A stretch of DNA of 64,000 bases from Lelliottia wanjuensis (GTDB lineage Bacteria; Pseudomonadota; Gammaproteobacteria; Enterobacterales; Enterobacteriaceae): the NCBI RefSeq assembly GCF_030238365.1, contig NZ_JASSOT010000001.1, positions 62,001 through 126,000 on the forward strand. The letters run 5' to 3'. Below, one piece after another: positions 1-10,181 of this stretch. Numbering within the stretch: the stretch's first letter is position 1; each line of letters starts with the position of its first letter. The position numbers and the translations under genes are program-made. A model generated the notes under the pieces. That model was given only the letters and a program-made list of their open reading frames with translations. It was not told the origin of the DNA and made no database searches.

Positions 1-692
1 TAAACCTGGTCTCCGGCGTAGAGATTTCCACCGTCTGGGAAAATCACGAAATCCACATTGTCGGCCTGAATATTGATATTGAACATCCGGCCCTGTGCGC
101 GTTTCTCGAAGAGCAGAAAGAGCGCCGCAATCAGCGCGCGGAGCTGATTGGCGAGCGGCTGGAGAAATCGCAGATCCCCGGCGCGCTGGAAGGGGCGCGA
201 CGCCTCGCCAACGGCGGGGCCGTGACGCGCGGGCACTTCGCCCGTTTTCTGGTCGAGGCCGGTAAGGCGAATAACTTTGCCGATGTATTCAAAAAATACC
301 TCGCGCGCGGTAAAACCGGTTACGTTCCGCCACAGTGGTGTACAATAAAACAAGCTATTGATGTCATTCATCATTCTGGCGGCAAGGCGGTGCTGGCCCA
401 TCCAGGGCGGTATAACCTTTCGGCTAAGTGGCTGAAAAGACTGCTGGCGCACTTCGCTGAAAATGGTGGAGAAGCGATGGAAGTCTCCCAGTGCCAGCAG
501 GCACCCAATGAGCGCAGTCAACTGGCGACCTATGCGCGTCAGTACGGTCTGCTTGCGTCGCAAGGCTCTGATTTTCATCAGCCTTGCGCATGGATTGAGC
601 TGGGGCGCAAGCTCTGGTTACCCGCAGGCGTGGAGCCGGTCTGGGCACTTTGGGAGCAGCCGCAGCAACATATTGAAGAGAGGGAAGCATGA
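1..692 (+). CDS. rnm: Rnm (YciV/RNase AM) 5'-3' exoribonuclease, PHP family, 3' part
   Basis: This is the C-terminal 229 codons of an open frame that enters from the left edge, so the start is outside the window. The frame matches the PHP-domain protein YciV/Rnm, a 5'-to-3' exonuclease that in E. coli matures the 5' ends of rRNAs and degrades short oligonucleotides and pAp. Visible PHP metal-ligand motifs are AHPGRY near the middle and GSDFHQP near the end. In E. coli it lies beside the trp operon and precedes yciO, as here. Its stop overlaps the yciO start as ATGA, so the two are translationally coupled. Identity is from family recognition. Only the 5' truncation by the window edge is unusual. 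Confidence 0.93.
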   Translation, partial: NLVSGVEISTVWENHEIHIVGLNIDIEHPALCAFLEEQKERRNQRAELIGERLEKSQIPGALEGARRLANGGAVTRGHFARFLVEAGKANNFADVFKKYLARGKTGYVPPQWCTIKQAIDVIHHSGGKAVLAHPGRYNLSAKWLKRLLAHFAENGGEAMEVSQCQQAPNERSQLATYARQYGLLASQGSDFHQPCAWIELGRKLWLPAGVEPVWALWEQPQQHIEEREA

Positions 693-1309
693 GTCAATTT
701 TTCTATATTCACCCGGATAACCCGCAGGCGCGGTTGATTAATCAGGCGGTGGAGATTGTTCGCAAGGGCGGCGTGATCGTCTATCCAACGGATTCCGGCT
801 ACGCGCTGGGCTGTAAAATCGAAGACAAAGGGGCGATGGAGCGCATCTGCCGCATCCGTCATCTGCCGGACGGGCACAACTTCACCCTGATGTGCCGCGA
901 TCTCTCGGAAATCTCGACCTACGCCTACGTGGATAACGTCGCCTTCCGCTTAATCAAAAACAACACGCCGGGCAACTATACTTTCATTCTGAAAGGGACC
1001 AAGGAAGTGCCGCGCCGCCTGTTGCAGGAAAAGCGTAAAACCATCGGGATGCGCGTGCCGTCGAACCCGATTGCGCAGATGCTGCTGGAGACCCTCGGCG
1101 AGCCGATGCTCTCGACCTCCCTGATGCTGCCGGGCAGTGATTTCACCGAGTCCGACCCGGAAGAGATCAAAGACCGTCTGGAGAAACAGGTGGACCTGAT
1201 TATTCACGGCGGCTACCTCGGTCAGCAGCCGACCACGGTTGTCGATCTCACGGAAGATGCACCAGAAGTGATTCGTGAGGGCGTGGGTGACGTAAAGCCT
1301 TTCTTGTAA
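689..1309 (+). CDS. yciO: YciO, Sua5/YciO/YrdC-family protein
   Basis: This 206-residue protein has the family's usual length. It belongs to the YrdC/Sua5 superfamily, whose best known members make threonylcarbamoyl-adenylate for the tRNA t6A modification. The cellular role of YciO itself is less clear. The N-terminal PTDSGYALGC stretch is the family nucleotide/threonine-binding signature, and an RMPSNP-like segment (RVPSNP) follows. The ATG overlaps the rnm stop by 4 bases, so it is the second gene of a coupled pair. The gap to rluB is about 100 bases, with no strong terminator visible. Confidence 0.93.
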   Translation: MSQFFYIHPDNPQARLINQAVEIVRKGGVIVYPTDSGYALGCKIEDKGAMERICRIRHLPDGHNFTLMCRDLSEISTYAYVDNVAFRLIKNNTPGNYTFILKGTKEVPRRLLQEKRKTIGMRVPSNPIAQMLLETLGEPMLSTSLMLPGSDFTESDPEEIKDRLEKQVDLIIHGGYLGQQPTTVVDLTEDAPEVIREGVGDVKPFL

Positions 1310-1408
1310 AGGTATAAGCGGCTATACTACGCGGCCATCAAAACAGCGGTAGACCGCTTTTTTGACCCTAATTCGACGCCTGTGAAGGCGACACCTGAAG
1401 GATGCTCA

Positions 1409-2284
1409 ATGAGCGAAAAATTACAGAAAGTGCTGGCCCGTGCTGGCCACGGTTCACGCCGTGAAATCGAAACGATTATTGAAGCGGGTCGCGTCAGCGT
1501 TGACGGCAAAATTGCCAAGCTGGGTGACCGCGTTGAAGTCGTTCCGGGGATGAAGATCCGTCTCGACGGTCACGTGATCTCCGTGAAAGAGTCTGCCGAA
1601 CAGATTTGTCGCGTGCTGGCTTACTACAAGCCGGAAGGCGAATTGTGTACGCGTAACGATCCAGAAGGCCGCCCGACGGTGTTCGACCGTCTGCCAAAAC
1701 TGCGCGGCGCGCGCTGGATTGCAGTGGGTCGTCTGGACGTGAACACCTGCGGTCTGCTGCTGTTCACCACCGACGGTGAACTGGCGAACCGCCTGATGCA
1801 CCCAAGCCGTGAAGTAGAGCGTGAATACGCGGTGCGCGTGTTCGGTCAGGTTGATGAAAACAAACTGCGTGACCTGTCGCGCGGCGTTCAGCTTGAAGAC
1901 GGTCCTGCGGCGTTCAAAACCATTAAATTCACCGGCGGTGAAGGGATCAACCAGTGGTACAACGTCACCCTGACAGAAGGGCGTAACCGTGAGGTTCGTC
2001 GTCTGTGGGAAGCGGTTGGCGTGCAGGTGAGTCGTCTGATTCGCGTGCGCTACGGTGACATTCTGCTGCCGAAAGGGATTCCGCGCGGGGGCTACACCGA
2101 GCTGGATTTAACCCAGACCAACTACCTGCGTGAACTGGTGGAACTGCAGCCAGAAACCACGACCAAAGTGGCGGTTGAAAAAGACCGTCGTCGCGTGAAA
2201 GCGAACCAGATTCGCCGCGCGGTGAAACGCCACAGCCAGGTGAGCACCACTCGCCGCTCTGGCAGCCGAAACAACAACGGCTAA
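1409..2284 (+). CDS. rluB: RluB, 23S rRNA pseudouridine(2605) synthase
   Basis: RluB converts U2605 of 23S rRNA to pseudouridine. The 291-residue product equals the E. coli length when started at the ATG at 1409, which has an AAGGA-like site 5-10 bases upstream. A GTG at 1382 would add nine residues absent from homologues. An N-terminal S4 RNA-binding domain (about residues 3-60) is followed by the RsuA/RluB/E/F catalytic domain. The [12 protein letters not shown] motif carries the catalytic Asp110. The C-terminal tail is highly basic ([14 protein letters not shown]). A bidirectional hairpin terminator separates it from the convergent btuR. Confidence 0.97.
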   Translation: MSEKLQKVLARAGHGSRREIETIIEAGRVSVDGKIAKLGDRVEVVPGMKIRLDGHVISVKESAEQICRVLAYYKPEGELCTRNDPEGRPTVFDRLPKLRGARWIAVGRLDVNTCGLLLFTTDGELANRLMHPSREVEREYAVRVFGQVDENKLRDLSRGVQLEDGPAAFKTIKFTGGEGINQWYNVTLTEGRNREVRRLWEAVGVQVSRLIRVRYGDILLPKGIPRGGYTELDLTQTNYLRELVELQPETTTKVAVEKDRRRVKANQIRRAVKRHSQVSTTRRSGSRNNNG

Positions 2285-2292
2285 AAAAACAA

Positions 2293-2315
2293 ACCCGGCT
2301 GCTGCCGGGTTTTTC
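2293..2315. terminator. Bidirectional terminator between rluB and btuR
   Basis: A 7-bp perfect GC-rich stem, ACCCGGC/GCCGGGT with loop TGCT, is flanked by an A-run on the left and a T-run on the right. It can therefore end transcription from both convergent genes. It begins 8 bases after the rluB stop. Confidence 0.85.
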
Positions 2316-2319
2316 ATTT

Positions 2320-2910
2320 CTAGTAGTCGATACCGATTTGCGCTTTTATTCCGGCATCAAACGCATGTTTGACCGGGCGCAGTTCGCTCACCGTATCGGC
2401 CAGCTCCAGAATATCCCGATGGCAGCCGCGTCCGGTCACGATCACCGTCTGATGCGCAGGACGATGTTTCAGCGCCTGCATAACCTCTTCCAGCGGCAGA
2501 TAGTCGTACGCCACCATGTAGGTTATCTCATCCAGCAGAACCATATTAAGCTCCGGGTCGGCCAGCATGCGTTTGGCGTGTTCCCAAACCGCAAGACAGG
2601 CGGCGGTGTCGCTTTCGCGGTTCTGCGTGTCCCAGGTAAAACCGGTCGCCATCACCTGAAACTCCACGCCGTGCGGCTCGAGCAGATTACGCTCGCCGTT
2701 CGGCCATTCGCCTTTGATAAACTGAATCACGCCCACTTTTTGCCCGTGACCGACGGCGCGCGTCGCGGTGCCAAAGGCGGCGGTGGTTTTACCTTTTCCG
2801 TTGCCGGTAAAGACGATAACGATGCCACGCTCTTCCTGCGCGGCGGCAACTCTTGCATCCACCTGTTCTTTCAGGCGCTGCTGACGCTGCTGATGACGTT
2901 CTTCACTCAT
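2320..2910 (-). CDS. btuR: BtuR/CobA, corrinoid adenosyltransferase
   Basis: This ATP:cob(I)alamin adenosyltransferase of the CobA class makes adenosylcobalamin from imported corrinoids, a cytosolic role. The 196-residue length is usual for the family. The P-loop GNGKGKTT (residues 36-43) uses the inverted CobA-type nucleotide-binding mode. LLDEITYM and VTGRG motifs are present. Its ATG overlaps the yciK stop by 3-4 bases, so yciK-btuR form a two-gene operon on the minus strand, as in E. coli. Confidence 0.96.
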   Translation of the reverse strand: MSEERHQQRQQRLKEQVDARVAAAQEERGIVIVFTGNGKGKTTAAFGTATRAVGHGQKVGVIQFIKGEWPNGERNLLEPHGVEFQVMATGFTWDTQNRESDTAACLAVWEHAKRMLADPELNMVLLDEITYMVAYDYLPLEEVMQALKHRPAHQTVIVTGRGCHRDILELADTVSELRPVKHAFDAGIKAQIGIDY

Positions 2911-3668
2911 TGCGAAATCCCTGGCTTACGGCCCGGCTGGGCGTCAAAGGTCATACCGGTTTTACGGCGGCTGTCGTCGCCCATCAGCCACAGATAGAGT
3001 GGCATAATTTCGGCGGGCGTTTTCAGCTTTTGCGGATCTTCCGTCGGGAAGGCGCTGGCGCGCATGCCGGTGCGCGTCCCGCCCGGATTGATGCAGTTCA
3101 CGCGCAGATGGCGAGTCTGATACTCCTCGGCCAGCACCTGCATCATCCCTTCGGTGGCAAATTTCGACGCGGCATAAGCGCCCCAGTTGGCGCGACCCTG
3201 ACGGCCGACGCTCGACGAGGTAAAGACCAGCGAGCCAGATTCTGACTTGAGTAATAAAGGAAGCAGCGCCTGAGTGAGGAAAAAGGTGCCGTTGACGTTA
3301 ACCTGCATCACCTGCTGCCAGATCTCTGGATCCTGTTCATCCATCGGACGAACTTCGCCCAGCAGACCGGCATTGTGCAACACGCCGTCGAGGCGCGGGT
3401 AGTGCGCTGCGATTCGCTGTGCCAGTTCCGCGCAGGACTCCGGCGTACAGGTCAGCAAATCGAGGGTATACCAGCGCGGCGTTTCCCCGCTGGCGTCGGT
3501 AATCTCTTGCGCCACGCGGCGCAGCTTCTCTTCGTTACGACCAAGCAGCACGACCTGCGCGCCGTAGCGGGAATAGGTGAGCGCGGCTTCGCGGCCAATG
3601 CCGTCGCTGGCGCCGGTGACCAGGATAATACGGTCCTGTAGTAAATCTTTTTGCGGTTGATAATGCAC
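2907..3668 (-). CDS. yciK: YciK, short-chain dehydrogenase/reductase
   Basis: This is a classical SDR-fold oxidoreductase whose substrate is unknown. It has the TGASDGIG cofactor-binding loop near the N terminus, the HNAG motif, and the YAASK catalytic Tyr/Lys pair. I chose the GTG at 3668 because AGGAG lies 5 bases upstream and the resulting 253 residues match homologues. An in-frame upstream start at 3755 would add 29 unsupported residues. It is the first gene of the yciK-btuR unit, and its stop overlaps the btuR start. Confidence 0.93.
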   Translation of the reverse strand: MHYQPQKDLLQDRIILVTGASDGIGREAALTYSRYGAQVVLLGRNEEKLRRVAQEITDASGETPRWYTLDLLTCTPESCAELAQRIAAHYPRLDGVLHNAGLLGEVRPMDEQDPEIWQQVMQVNVNGTFFLTQALLPLLLKSESGSLVFTSSSVGRQGRANWGAYAASKFATEGMMQVLAEEYQTRHLRVNCINPGGTRTGMRASAFPTEDPQKLKTPAEIMPLYLWLMGDDSRRKTGMTFDAQPGRKPGISQ

Positions 3669-3922
3669 GAATACTCCTGTGGCGCATGACGGGCCTGCGG
3701 CGCCTGCTGTTCTTTCACTTTTTGGCTTTATGCCCGAAACGGCGAGTGATTTCAATCAGTCTACAGGAGAGAAGGCTTCGAAATTAACAATTTGCAACTA
3801 TTTCAGTAACAAGACCAAATTCCTGAAAGCGCCTCGCAACGGTATTGTAGGACGCGAGACGCCTGGCAAAGGCTGTTGTACACTGGTCGTGAAAGATTCG
3901 TGGTTAAATCAAGGTGGAACAC

Positions 3923-4966
3923 GTGGAATTACTTTCTGAGTACGGTCTGTTTTTGGCCAAAATTGCGACGGTGGTGATCGCTATTGCGGTGATTGCGGTG
4001 CTGATCGTGAACCTGACGCAGCGTAAGCGTCAGCGTGGTGAACTGCGCATTACCCGCTTAAGCGAGCAGTATAAGGAGATGCAGGAAGATATGTCCGTGG
4101 CGCTGCTGGATGGGCATCAGCAGAAGCTGTGGCATAAGGCGCAAAAGAAAAAGCTCAAGCTCGAAGCCAAAGCGGCAAAAGCGAAGGCGAAACAGGATCA
4201 TCAGGAAACAACCAAACCACGGGTCTATGTGCTGGATTTTAAAGGCAGTATGGATGCCCATGAAGTCACGTCTCTGCGCGAAGAGGTGACGGCGGTGCTG
4301 GCGGTGGCAAAACCTCAGGACCAGGTCGTGCTGCGACTGGAAAGCCCTGGCGGCGTGGTGCACGGTTACGGTCTCGCGTCCTCACAGCTGCAACGTCTGC
4401 GTGAGAAACAGATCCCACTGACGGTGGCGGTCGATAAAGTGGCGGCGAGCGGTGGCTATATGATGGCCTGTGTGGCTGACAAAATTGTTGCGGCGCCCTT
4501 TGCGATTCTCGGCTCGATTGGCGTGGTCGCGCAGATCCCTAACTTCAATCGTTTTCTGAAAAACAAAGAGATCGATATCGAGCTGCATACCGCCGGGCAA
4601 TATAAGCGTACGCTGACGCTGCTGAGTGAGAATACAGAAGAAGGGCGACAGAAATTCCGCGAAGACCTCAACGAAACGCATCATCTGTTTAAGGATTTTG
4701 TGAAGCGGATGCGTCCGTCGCTGGACATTGAGCAGGTGGCAACCGGTGAACACTGGTACGGCATACAGGCGCAGGAAAAAGGGCTGGTGGACGAAGTCGG
4801 CACCAGTGACGATCTGCTCCTGAGCCTGATGGAGGGCCGTGAGCTGGTGGGTGTGCGCTATACTCAGCGTAAGAGACTGCTCGACCGCTTTACCAATAGC
4901 GCGGCGGAGAGCGCCGACCGCTTGCTGTTGCGATGGCTACAACGCGGACAAAAACCGCTGCTGTAA
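3923..4966 (+). CDS. sohB: SohB, inner-membrane S49 peptidase
   Basis: This predicted membrane serine peptidase of the SppA/SohB family has 347 residues when started at GTG 3923, which sits behind AAGGTGG. A GTG at 3914 is possible but overlaps that ribosome site. Residues 8-32 form one N-terminal transmembrane helix, followed by a very Lys/Ala-rich cytosolic-type linker (about 70-100). The peptidase domain carries Ser176 in AASGGYMM and the general-base Lys228 in GQYKRT. In E. coli, multicopy sohB suppresses htrA (degP) defects. A strong hairpin terminator follows. Confidence 0.94.
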   Translation: MELLSEYGLFLAKIATVVIAIAVIAVLIVNLTQRKRQRGELRITRLSEQYKEMQEDMSVALLDGHQQKLWHKAQKKKLKLEAKAAKAKAKQDHQETTKPRVYVLDFKGSMDAHEVTSLREEVTAVLAVAKPQDQVVLRLESPGGVVHGYGLASSQLQRLREKQIPLTVAVDKVAASGGYMMACVADKIVAAPFAILGSIGVVAQIPNFNRFLKNKEIDIELHTAGQYKRTLTLLSENTEEGRQKFREDLNETHHLFKDFVKRMRPSLDIEQVATGEHWYGIQAQEKGLVDEVGTSDDLLLSLMEGRELVGVRYTQRKRLLDRFTNSAAESADRLLLRWLQRGQKPLL

Positions 4967-4972
4967 ACAAAA

Positions 4973-4994
4973 ACGCGAGGCATTTGCCTCGCGT
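4973..4994. terminator. Terminator between sohB and yciN
   Basis: A perfect 9-bp stem, ACGCGAGGC/GCCTCGCGT with an ATTT loop, is preceded by an A-run and followed by a T-rich stretch. It lies between the sohB stop and the convergent yciN stop and probably serves both. Confidence 0.8.
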
Positions 4995-5000
4995 TTCGCT

Positions 5001-5252
5001 TTAATCGACCAGGTGATATTTCTCTGAGAGCGCATGGGCCAGGTATTTAAACATGTTAAATACGGCCGTGCTCTTCGGGGTGGGTAACCCTTGCTCGTCG
5101 AGATAGTATTCGCCGCTGAACACCAGCACACCGTTGCGCTGTTCCACACCCGTGGCTTCGATACCGGCCAGGGTATCTTCGTGTTCACGAATCAGTTTAT
5201 TGGCTTCGACAAGCAAAGTCTCACGATCGATAGGTTGGGTAGTTTGCTGCAT
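5001..5252 (-). CDS. yciN: YciN, small conserved cytosolic protein
   Basis: This is an 83-residue protein of the enterobacterial YciN (DUF2498) family with no established function. I chose the ATG at 5252, preceded by AAGGAGT at the right spacing. A longer in-frame reading to 5369 adds 39 residues not found in homologues. The protein is acidic with no membrane segment. It converges on sohB and is divergent from topA across the long topA leader. Confidence 0.9.
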   Translation of the reverse strand: MQQTTQPIDRETLLVEANKLIREHEDTLAGIEATGVEQRNGVLVFSGEYYLDEQGLPTPKSTAVFNMFKYLAHALSEKYHLVD

Positions 5253-5651
5253 ATTCCACTCCTTAAACAGTGGCAATAGTCTACGCCGGACGCGCAGCCT
5301 GGGCAAATTTTCCCTGTTTTTCGCGGGGCTACGCGAAAGGGGCAAAGCTGGCGCGATTTGCTTTTGCATGCTAATAAAGTTGCGTAACAGATTTTATCAG
5401 GTAGAGTGTGCGCTTTCGTCATTCTGGCAACAGAATTGCTTGACATTCGACCGAAAGCTCGTCGCATCGTCATTTTGATGCGAGTGAAATGCCCGATAAC
5501 TCAATCACCTGGACCGGTTTTGTTATTGTCCGGTCAGAACAAAGGGGTTGATATCCCCTGGCGGAGTCGCAATATCAACATCGCGTCGCCAGCGGAAGGG
5601 AAATCAACATGCGGCGTATTCCTGGAAGAATTAAATTAGGTAAAGGTGAAT
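5253..5651 (+). promoter_or_regulatory. topA upstream region with three stem-loops
   Basis: About 400 bases without a convincing gene separate yciN from topA. The region holds a TTGACA -35-like hexamer at 5440-5445 and three successive perfect inverted repeats. They are TCGCATC/GATGCGA (5462-5468 with 5477-5483), GACCGG/CCGGTC (5512-5517 with 5530-5535) and GTTGATAT/ATATCAAC (5547-5554 with 5572-5579). E. coli topA is known to have several promoters, including a heat-shock one, and supercoiling-dependent control. I could not assign those promoters with confidence here. A 77-codon open frame at 5406-5639 shows no protein-like features. Confidence 0.5.
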
Positions 5652-8249
5652 ATGGGTAAAGCTCTCGTCATCGTTGAGTCCCCGGCAAAAGCCAAAACGA
5701 TCAATAAGTATCTGGGTAATGACTATGTGGTTAAATCCAGCGTTGGTCACATCCGCGATTTGCCGACCAGTGGCTCAGCCAGTAAAAAGAGCGCAGACTC
5801 TACCTCCACCAAAGGGGCTAAGAAGCCTAAAAAGGATGAACGTAGCGCGCTCGTCAACCGTATGGGTGTCGATCCCTGGCACGAATGGGAAGCACAGTAC
5901 GAAGTGCTGCCCGGCAAAGAGAAAGTCGTCAATGAGCTGAAACAGCTCGCCGAAAAAGCTGACCACATCTATCTCGCAACCGACCTTGACCGCGAAGGGG
6001 AAGCCATTGCATGGCACCTGCGGGAAATCATTGGTGGTGATGAATCACGATACAGCCGTGTCGTGTTCAACGAGATTACAAAGAATGCGATTCGTCAGGC
6101 GTTTGAAAAGCCGGGCGAACTGAATATCGATCGTGTTAATGCTCAGCAGGCGCGTCGCTTTATGGACCGCGTGGTGGGTTACATGGTTTCGCCACTGCTG
6201 TGGAAGAAAATCGCGCGTGGCCTTTCCGCCGGACGTGTTCAGTCCGTAGCGGTGCGTCTGGTCGTCGAGCGTGAGCGCGAAATCAAAGCGTTTGTGCCAG
6301 AAGAGTTCTGGGAAATCGACGCGAACGTCGCAACGCCAGGTGGTGATGCACTGCCGCTGCAGGTGACGCACGAAAAAGACAAGCCGTTCCGTCCGGTGAA
6401 CCGCGATCAAACCATGGCGGCGGTTGCGCTGCTGGAAAAAGCACGCTATCAGGTGCTGGATCGCGAAGACAAACCGACGAGCAGCAAACCCGGTGCTCCT
6501 TTCATCACATCCACACTCCAGCAGGCGGCCAGTACGCGTCTGGGCTTTGGCGTGAAGAAAACCATGATGATGGCGCAGCGTCTGTATGAAGCGGGCTACA
6601 TCACCTACATGCGTACCGACTCAACCAACCTGAGCCAGGACGCAGTGAGCATGGTGCGTGACTATATCGGCGATAACTTCGGTAAGAAATATCTGCCGGA
6701 AAGCCCGATTCAGTACGCAAGCAAAGAGAATTCTCAGGAAGCGCACGAAGCGATCCGTCCGTCGGATGTTTCTGTTGAGTCTGAAGCGCTGAAAGACATG
6801 GAAACGGATGCCCAGAAGCTGTACCAGCTGATCTGGCGTCAGTTCGTGGCCTGTCAGATGAATCCGGCGAAATACGATTCCACGACCCTGACCGTTGGCG
6901 CGGGCGATTTCCGCCTGAAAGCGCGCGGTCGTATCCTGCGCTTCGACGGCTGGACGAAAGTCATGCCAGCTCTGCGTAAGGGCGACGAAGATCGTACCCT
7001 GCCTGCCGTGAACAAGGGCGATGAGCTCTCGTTAACGGAACTGACTCCGGCACAACACTTCACCAAGCCGCCTGCGCGTTTCAGCGAAGCGTCGCTGGTT
7101 AAAGAGCTGGAAAAACGCGGTATCGGCCGTCCGTCCACCTATGCGTCGATCATTTCGACCATTCAGGATCGCGGCTACGTTCGTGCTGAAAACCGTCGTT
7201 TCTATGCCGAAAAAATGGGTGAGATCGTCACGGATCGTCTGGAAGACAACTTCCGCGAGCTGATGAACTACGATTTCACCGCGCAGATGGAAGACCGTCT
7301 GGACCAGGTGGCTAACCATCAGGCCGAATGGAAGAAGGTGCTCGACAGCTTCTTCGGCGATTTCACCCAACAACTGGAGAAAGCTGAAAAAGCGCCAGAA
7401 GAGGGCGGAATGCAGCCGAACCAGATGGTGCTGACCAGCATCGAATGTCCGACCTGTAGCCGTCAGATGGGTATCCGTACCGCAACCACTGGCGTGTTCC
7501 TCGGCTGTTCCGGCTATGCTTTAACGCCGAAAGAGCGCTGCAAAACCACCATCAACCTGGTGCCTGAGAACGAAGTTCTCAACGTGCTGGAAGGTGACGA
7601 TGCAGAAACCAACGCCCTGCGCGCTAAGCGTCGCTGCCAGAAATGCGGCACGGCGATGGACAGCTACCTGATCGATCCGAAGCGTAAATTGCATGTCTGC
7701 GGTAACAACCCGACCTGTGATGGCTATGAGATCGAAGAGGGCGAGTTCCGCATCAAAGGCTATGACGGCCCTATTGTGGAATGTGAGAAATGCGGTTCTG
7801 AAATGCACCTGAAAATGGGACGTTTCGGTAAGTACATGGCCTGCACCAACGACGAATGTAAAAACACGCGTAAGATCCTGCGTAACGGCGAAGTGGCTCC
7901 TCCGAAGGAGGATCCGGTTCCGTTGCCAGAACTGCCGTGTGAGAAGTCAGACGCGTACTTTGTGCTGCGTGACGGCGCTGCGGGTGTGTTCCTCGCCGCC
8001 AACACCTTCCCGAAATCGCGCGAGACCCGTGCCCCGCTGGTGGAAGAGCTGTACCGCTTCCGCGACCGTCTGCCAGAGAAACTGCGTTATCTGGCCGATG
8101 CGCCACAGCAGGATCCGGAAGGCAATAAGACCGTTGTCCGCTTTAGCCGTAAAACGAAGCAGCAGTATGTCGCTGCCGAGAAAGAGGGTAAAGCGACCGG
8201 CTGGTCTGCATTCTTCGTGGATGGTAAATGGGTTGAAGGCAAGAAATAA
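5652..8249 (+). CDS. topA: TopA, DNA topoisomerase I
   Basis: Type IA topoisomerase that relaxes negative supercoils. The ATG at 5652 follows an AAAGGTG site and gives 865 residues, the E. coli length. A GTG two codons upstream is less likely. The TOPRIM motifs (VESPAKAK near the N terminus, [12 protein letters not shown] around 113-124) and the active-site Tyr319 in [11 protein letters not shown] are intact. Three tetracysteine zinc-ribbon units follow residue 595 (CPTC, CQKC and CEKC pairs with matching downstream Cys pairs), then two degenerate ribbon domains. It is transcribed alone, with a leader containing three hairpins and a strong terminator. Confidence 0.98.
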   Translation: MGKALVIVESPAKAKTINKYLGNDYVVKSSVGHIRDLPTSGSASKKSADSTSTKGAKKPKKDERSALVNRMGVDPWHEWEAQYEVLPGKEKVVNELKQLAEKADHIYLATDLDREGEAIAWHLREIIGGDESRYSRVVFNEITKNAIRQAFEKPGELNIDRVNAQQARRFMDRVVGYMVSPLLWKKIARGLSAGRVQSVAVRLVVEREREIKAFVPEEFWEIDANVATPGGDALPLQVTHEKDKPFRPVNRDQTMAAVALLEKARYQVLDREDKPTSSKPGAPFITSTLQQAASTRLGFGVKKTMMMAQRLYEAGYITYMRTDSTNLSQDAVSMVRDYIGDNFGKKYLPESPIQYASKENSQEAHEAIRPSDVSVESEALKDMETDAQKLYQLIWRQFVACQMNPAKYDSTTLTVGAGDFRLKARGRILRFDGWTKVMPALRKGDEDRTLPAVNKGDELSLTELTPAQHFTKPPARFSEASLVKELEKRGIGRPSTYASIISTIQDRGYVRAENRRFYAEKMGEIVTDRLEDNFRELMNYDFTAQMEDRLDQVANHQAEWKKVLDSFFGDFTQQLEKAEKAPEEGGMQPNQMVLTSIECPTCSRQMGIRTATTGVFLGCSGYALTPKERCKTTINLVPENEVLNVLEGDDAETNALRAKRRCQKCGTAMDSYLIDPKRKLHVCGNNPTCDGYEIEEGEFRIKGYDGPIVECEKCGSEMHLKMGRFGKYMACTNDECKNTRKILRNGEVAPPKEDPVPLPELPCEKSDAYFVLRDGAAGVFLAANTFPKSRETRAPLVEELYRFRDRLPEKLRYLADAPQQDPEGNKTVVRFSRKTKQQYVAAEKEGKATGWSAFFVDGKWVEGKK

Positions 8250-8274
8250 TCTTTTCTTACCATGACTTACCTGA

Positions 8275-8300
8275 AAGGGCCGGACTTCCGGCCCTTTTTT
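8275..8300 (+). terminator. topA terminator
   Basis: A 9-bp stem, AAGGGCCGG/CCGGCCCTT with an ACTT loop, runs into six T residues 25 bases after the topA stop. It is a canonical intrinsic terminator. Confidence 0.92.
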
Positions 8301-8418
8301 ATTGGCTGTTATTATTTTTTGTTCCGTACTATACACTCGGGATATAAATGATATAGTGGTTATAGTTAACCCCTTTCTTATTATTAAATCGTCTTAAGCG
8401 ATTGTCCCTGTGCGCTAA

Positions 8419-9408
<990 letters not shown>

Positions 9409-9744
9409 TCACACCCGGTATCTTTTCGCCCGGAAAGATACCGAAATTAAGTCTTAAAGCTAAATTAGAATTATCATCATCCCCATTCTCTGCCGCATAT
9501 AACCCGATAAACAGAATGCGTTTACGGGCAAACTGTCGCAAATTTGCGACAAAAGTAGAAACGAAATTCCCGCTACGCAAATTCCTCGTCTCAATTATTT
9601 ATTTCTGGTCAAAAGATTAATTATTTCCCTGGAAACGTTCGTAAATTCACTAGCTTTTCAGCTAAAGTTTCTTTAGGATTTATCTCAACTCATGATTACT
9701 TGTACCGATTGTTTGGTATCAAAATGATAAGCGAAGTCGATTGT
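9409..9744. other. Intergenic region cysB-ymiA with two inverted repeats
   Basis: No gene is seen in these 336 bases. Just after cysB is a 10-bp perfect inverted repeat (9416-9425 with 9434-9443) lacking a T-run. Further on lies an 18-bp perfect palindrome, TGTCGCAAATTTGCGACA, at 9534-9551. The stretch from 9600 to 9744 is AT-rich and probably carries the promoter for the ymiA small-protein genes. A short inverted repeat, TAGCT/AGCTA, lies near 9652-9665. Confidence 0.5.
9534..9551. promoter_or_regulatory. Perfect 18-bp palindrome, operator candidate
   Basis: TGTCGCAAATTTGCGACA reads identically on both strands with no spacer. Perfect palindromes of this length are typical of dimeric regulator sites. 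It lies about 190 bases before ymiA and 126 after cysB. It does not match the consensus sites I know for LexA, FNR, Fur, TyrR or PurR, so I do not assign a regulator. Confidence 0.4.
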
Positions 9745-9885
9745 ATGAGGTTAGCAATGCCGTCAGGAAGTGAAGATCCGCAAAGGGACCCGGCGCTTAA
9801 GCGTAAAGCCTGGCTGGCGGTATTTCTTGGCTCCGCCCTGTTCTGGGTGGTGGTGGCGTTACTGGTCTGGAAATATTGGGGATAG
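9745..9885 (+). CDS. ymiA: YmiA, 46-residue single-span membrane protein
   Basis: This small protein lies between cysB and acnA exactly where E. coli has ymiA, and is near-identical in its C-terminal half. A charged N terminus is followed by one transmembrane helix, about residues 22-42 (WLAVFLGSALFWVVVALLVW). I give the ATG at 9745 by homologue length. The ATG at 9757 has the better ribosome site (GAGG 6 bases upstream) and would give 42 residues. Function is unknown. The downstream yciX ATG begins 2 bases after the stop, so they are coupled. Confidence 0.82.
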   Translation: MRLAMPSGSEDPQRDPALKRKAWLAVFLGSALFWVVVALLVWKYWG

Positions 9886-9887
9886 AT

Positions 9888-10058
9888 ATGGCAGTTCACA
9901 TGCGTATTGAACCGGTTAAAAAAAGGTGTCAGCCAGGTGACAATGGCCATAAAGCACGTAAAGAACCTGTAACAAGCGTGCCTGCATCCTGGAAGCTCTC
10001 CGCGCAACAACAAGCCTTTATTGATACGTTCGCAGAAGACGAACCCAAAAAACAATAA
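9888..10058 (+). CDS. yciX: YciX-like small basic protein, 56 residues
   Basis: The small open frame starts at ATG 9888 with GGGG 5 bases upstream, immediately after the ymiA stop. The product has no signal or membrane segment. It is basic at the N terminus (RIEPVKKRCQP) and acidic at the C terminus (FAEDEPKKQ). Position and length match E. coli yciX, which is the basis for the symbol. I did not recall the E. coli sequence well enough to confirm it residue by residue. No function is known. The tight spacing argues for expression together with ymiA. Confidence 0.65.
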   Translation: MAVHMRIEPVKKRCQPGDNGHKARKEPVTSVPASWKLSAQQQAFIDTFAEDEPKKQ

Positions 10059-10181
10059 TTGATAATAAGGTGAGCCTGCGAATATCCAGGTGATACCTGT
10101 GTACTCTTTTATAAATACACATCAGCAATAAAGAACGGGGGAATACCCCAGCTAATCATATAAATATAAGTCTGGTGTCAG

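Noticed and set aside
5406..5639. A 77-codon frame just before topA
   Set aside because: No good ribosome site, no family resemblance, and it overlies three inverted repeats that explain the region better as leader RNA.
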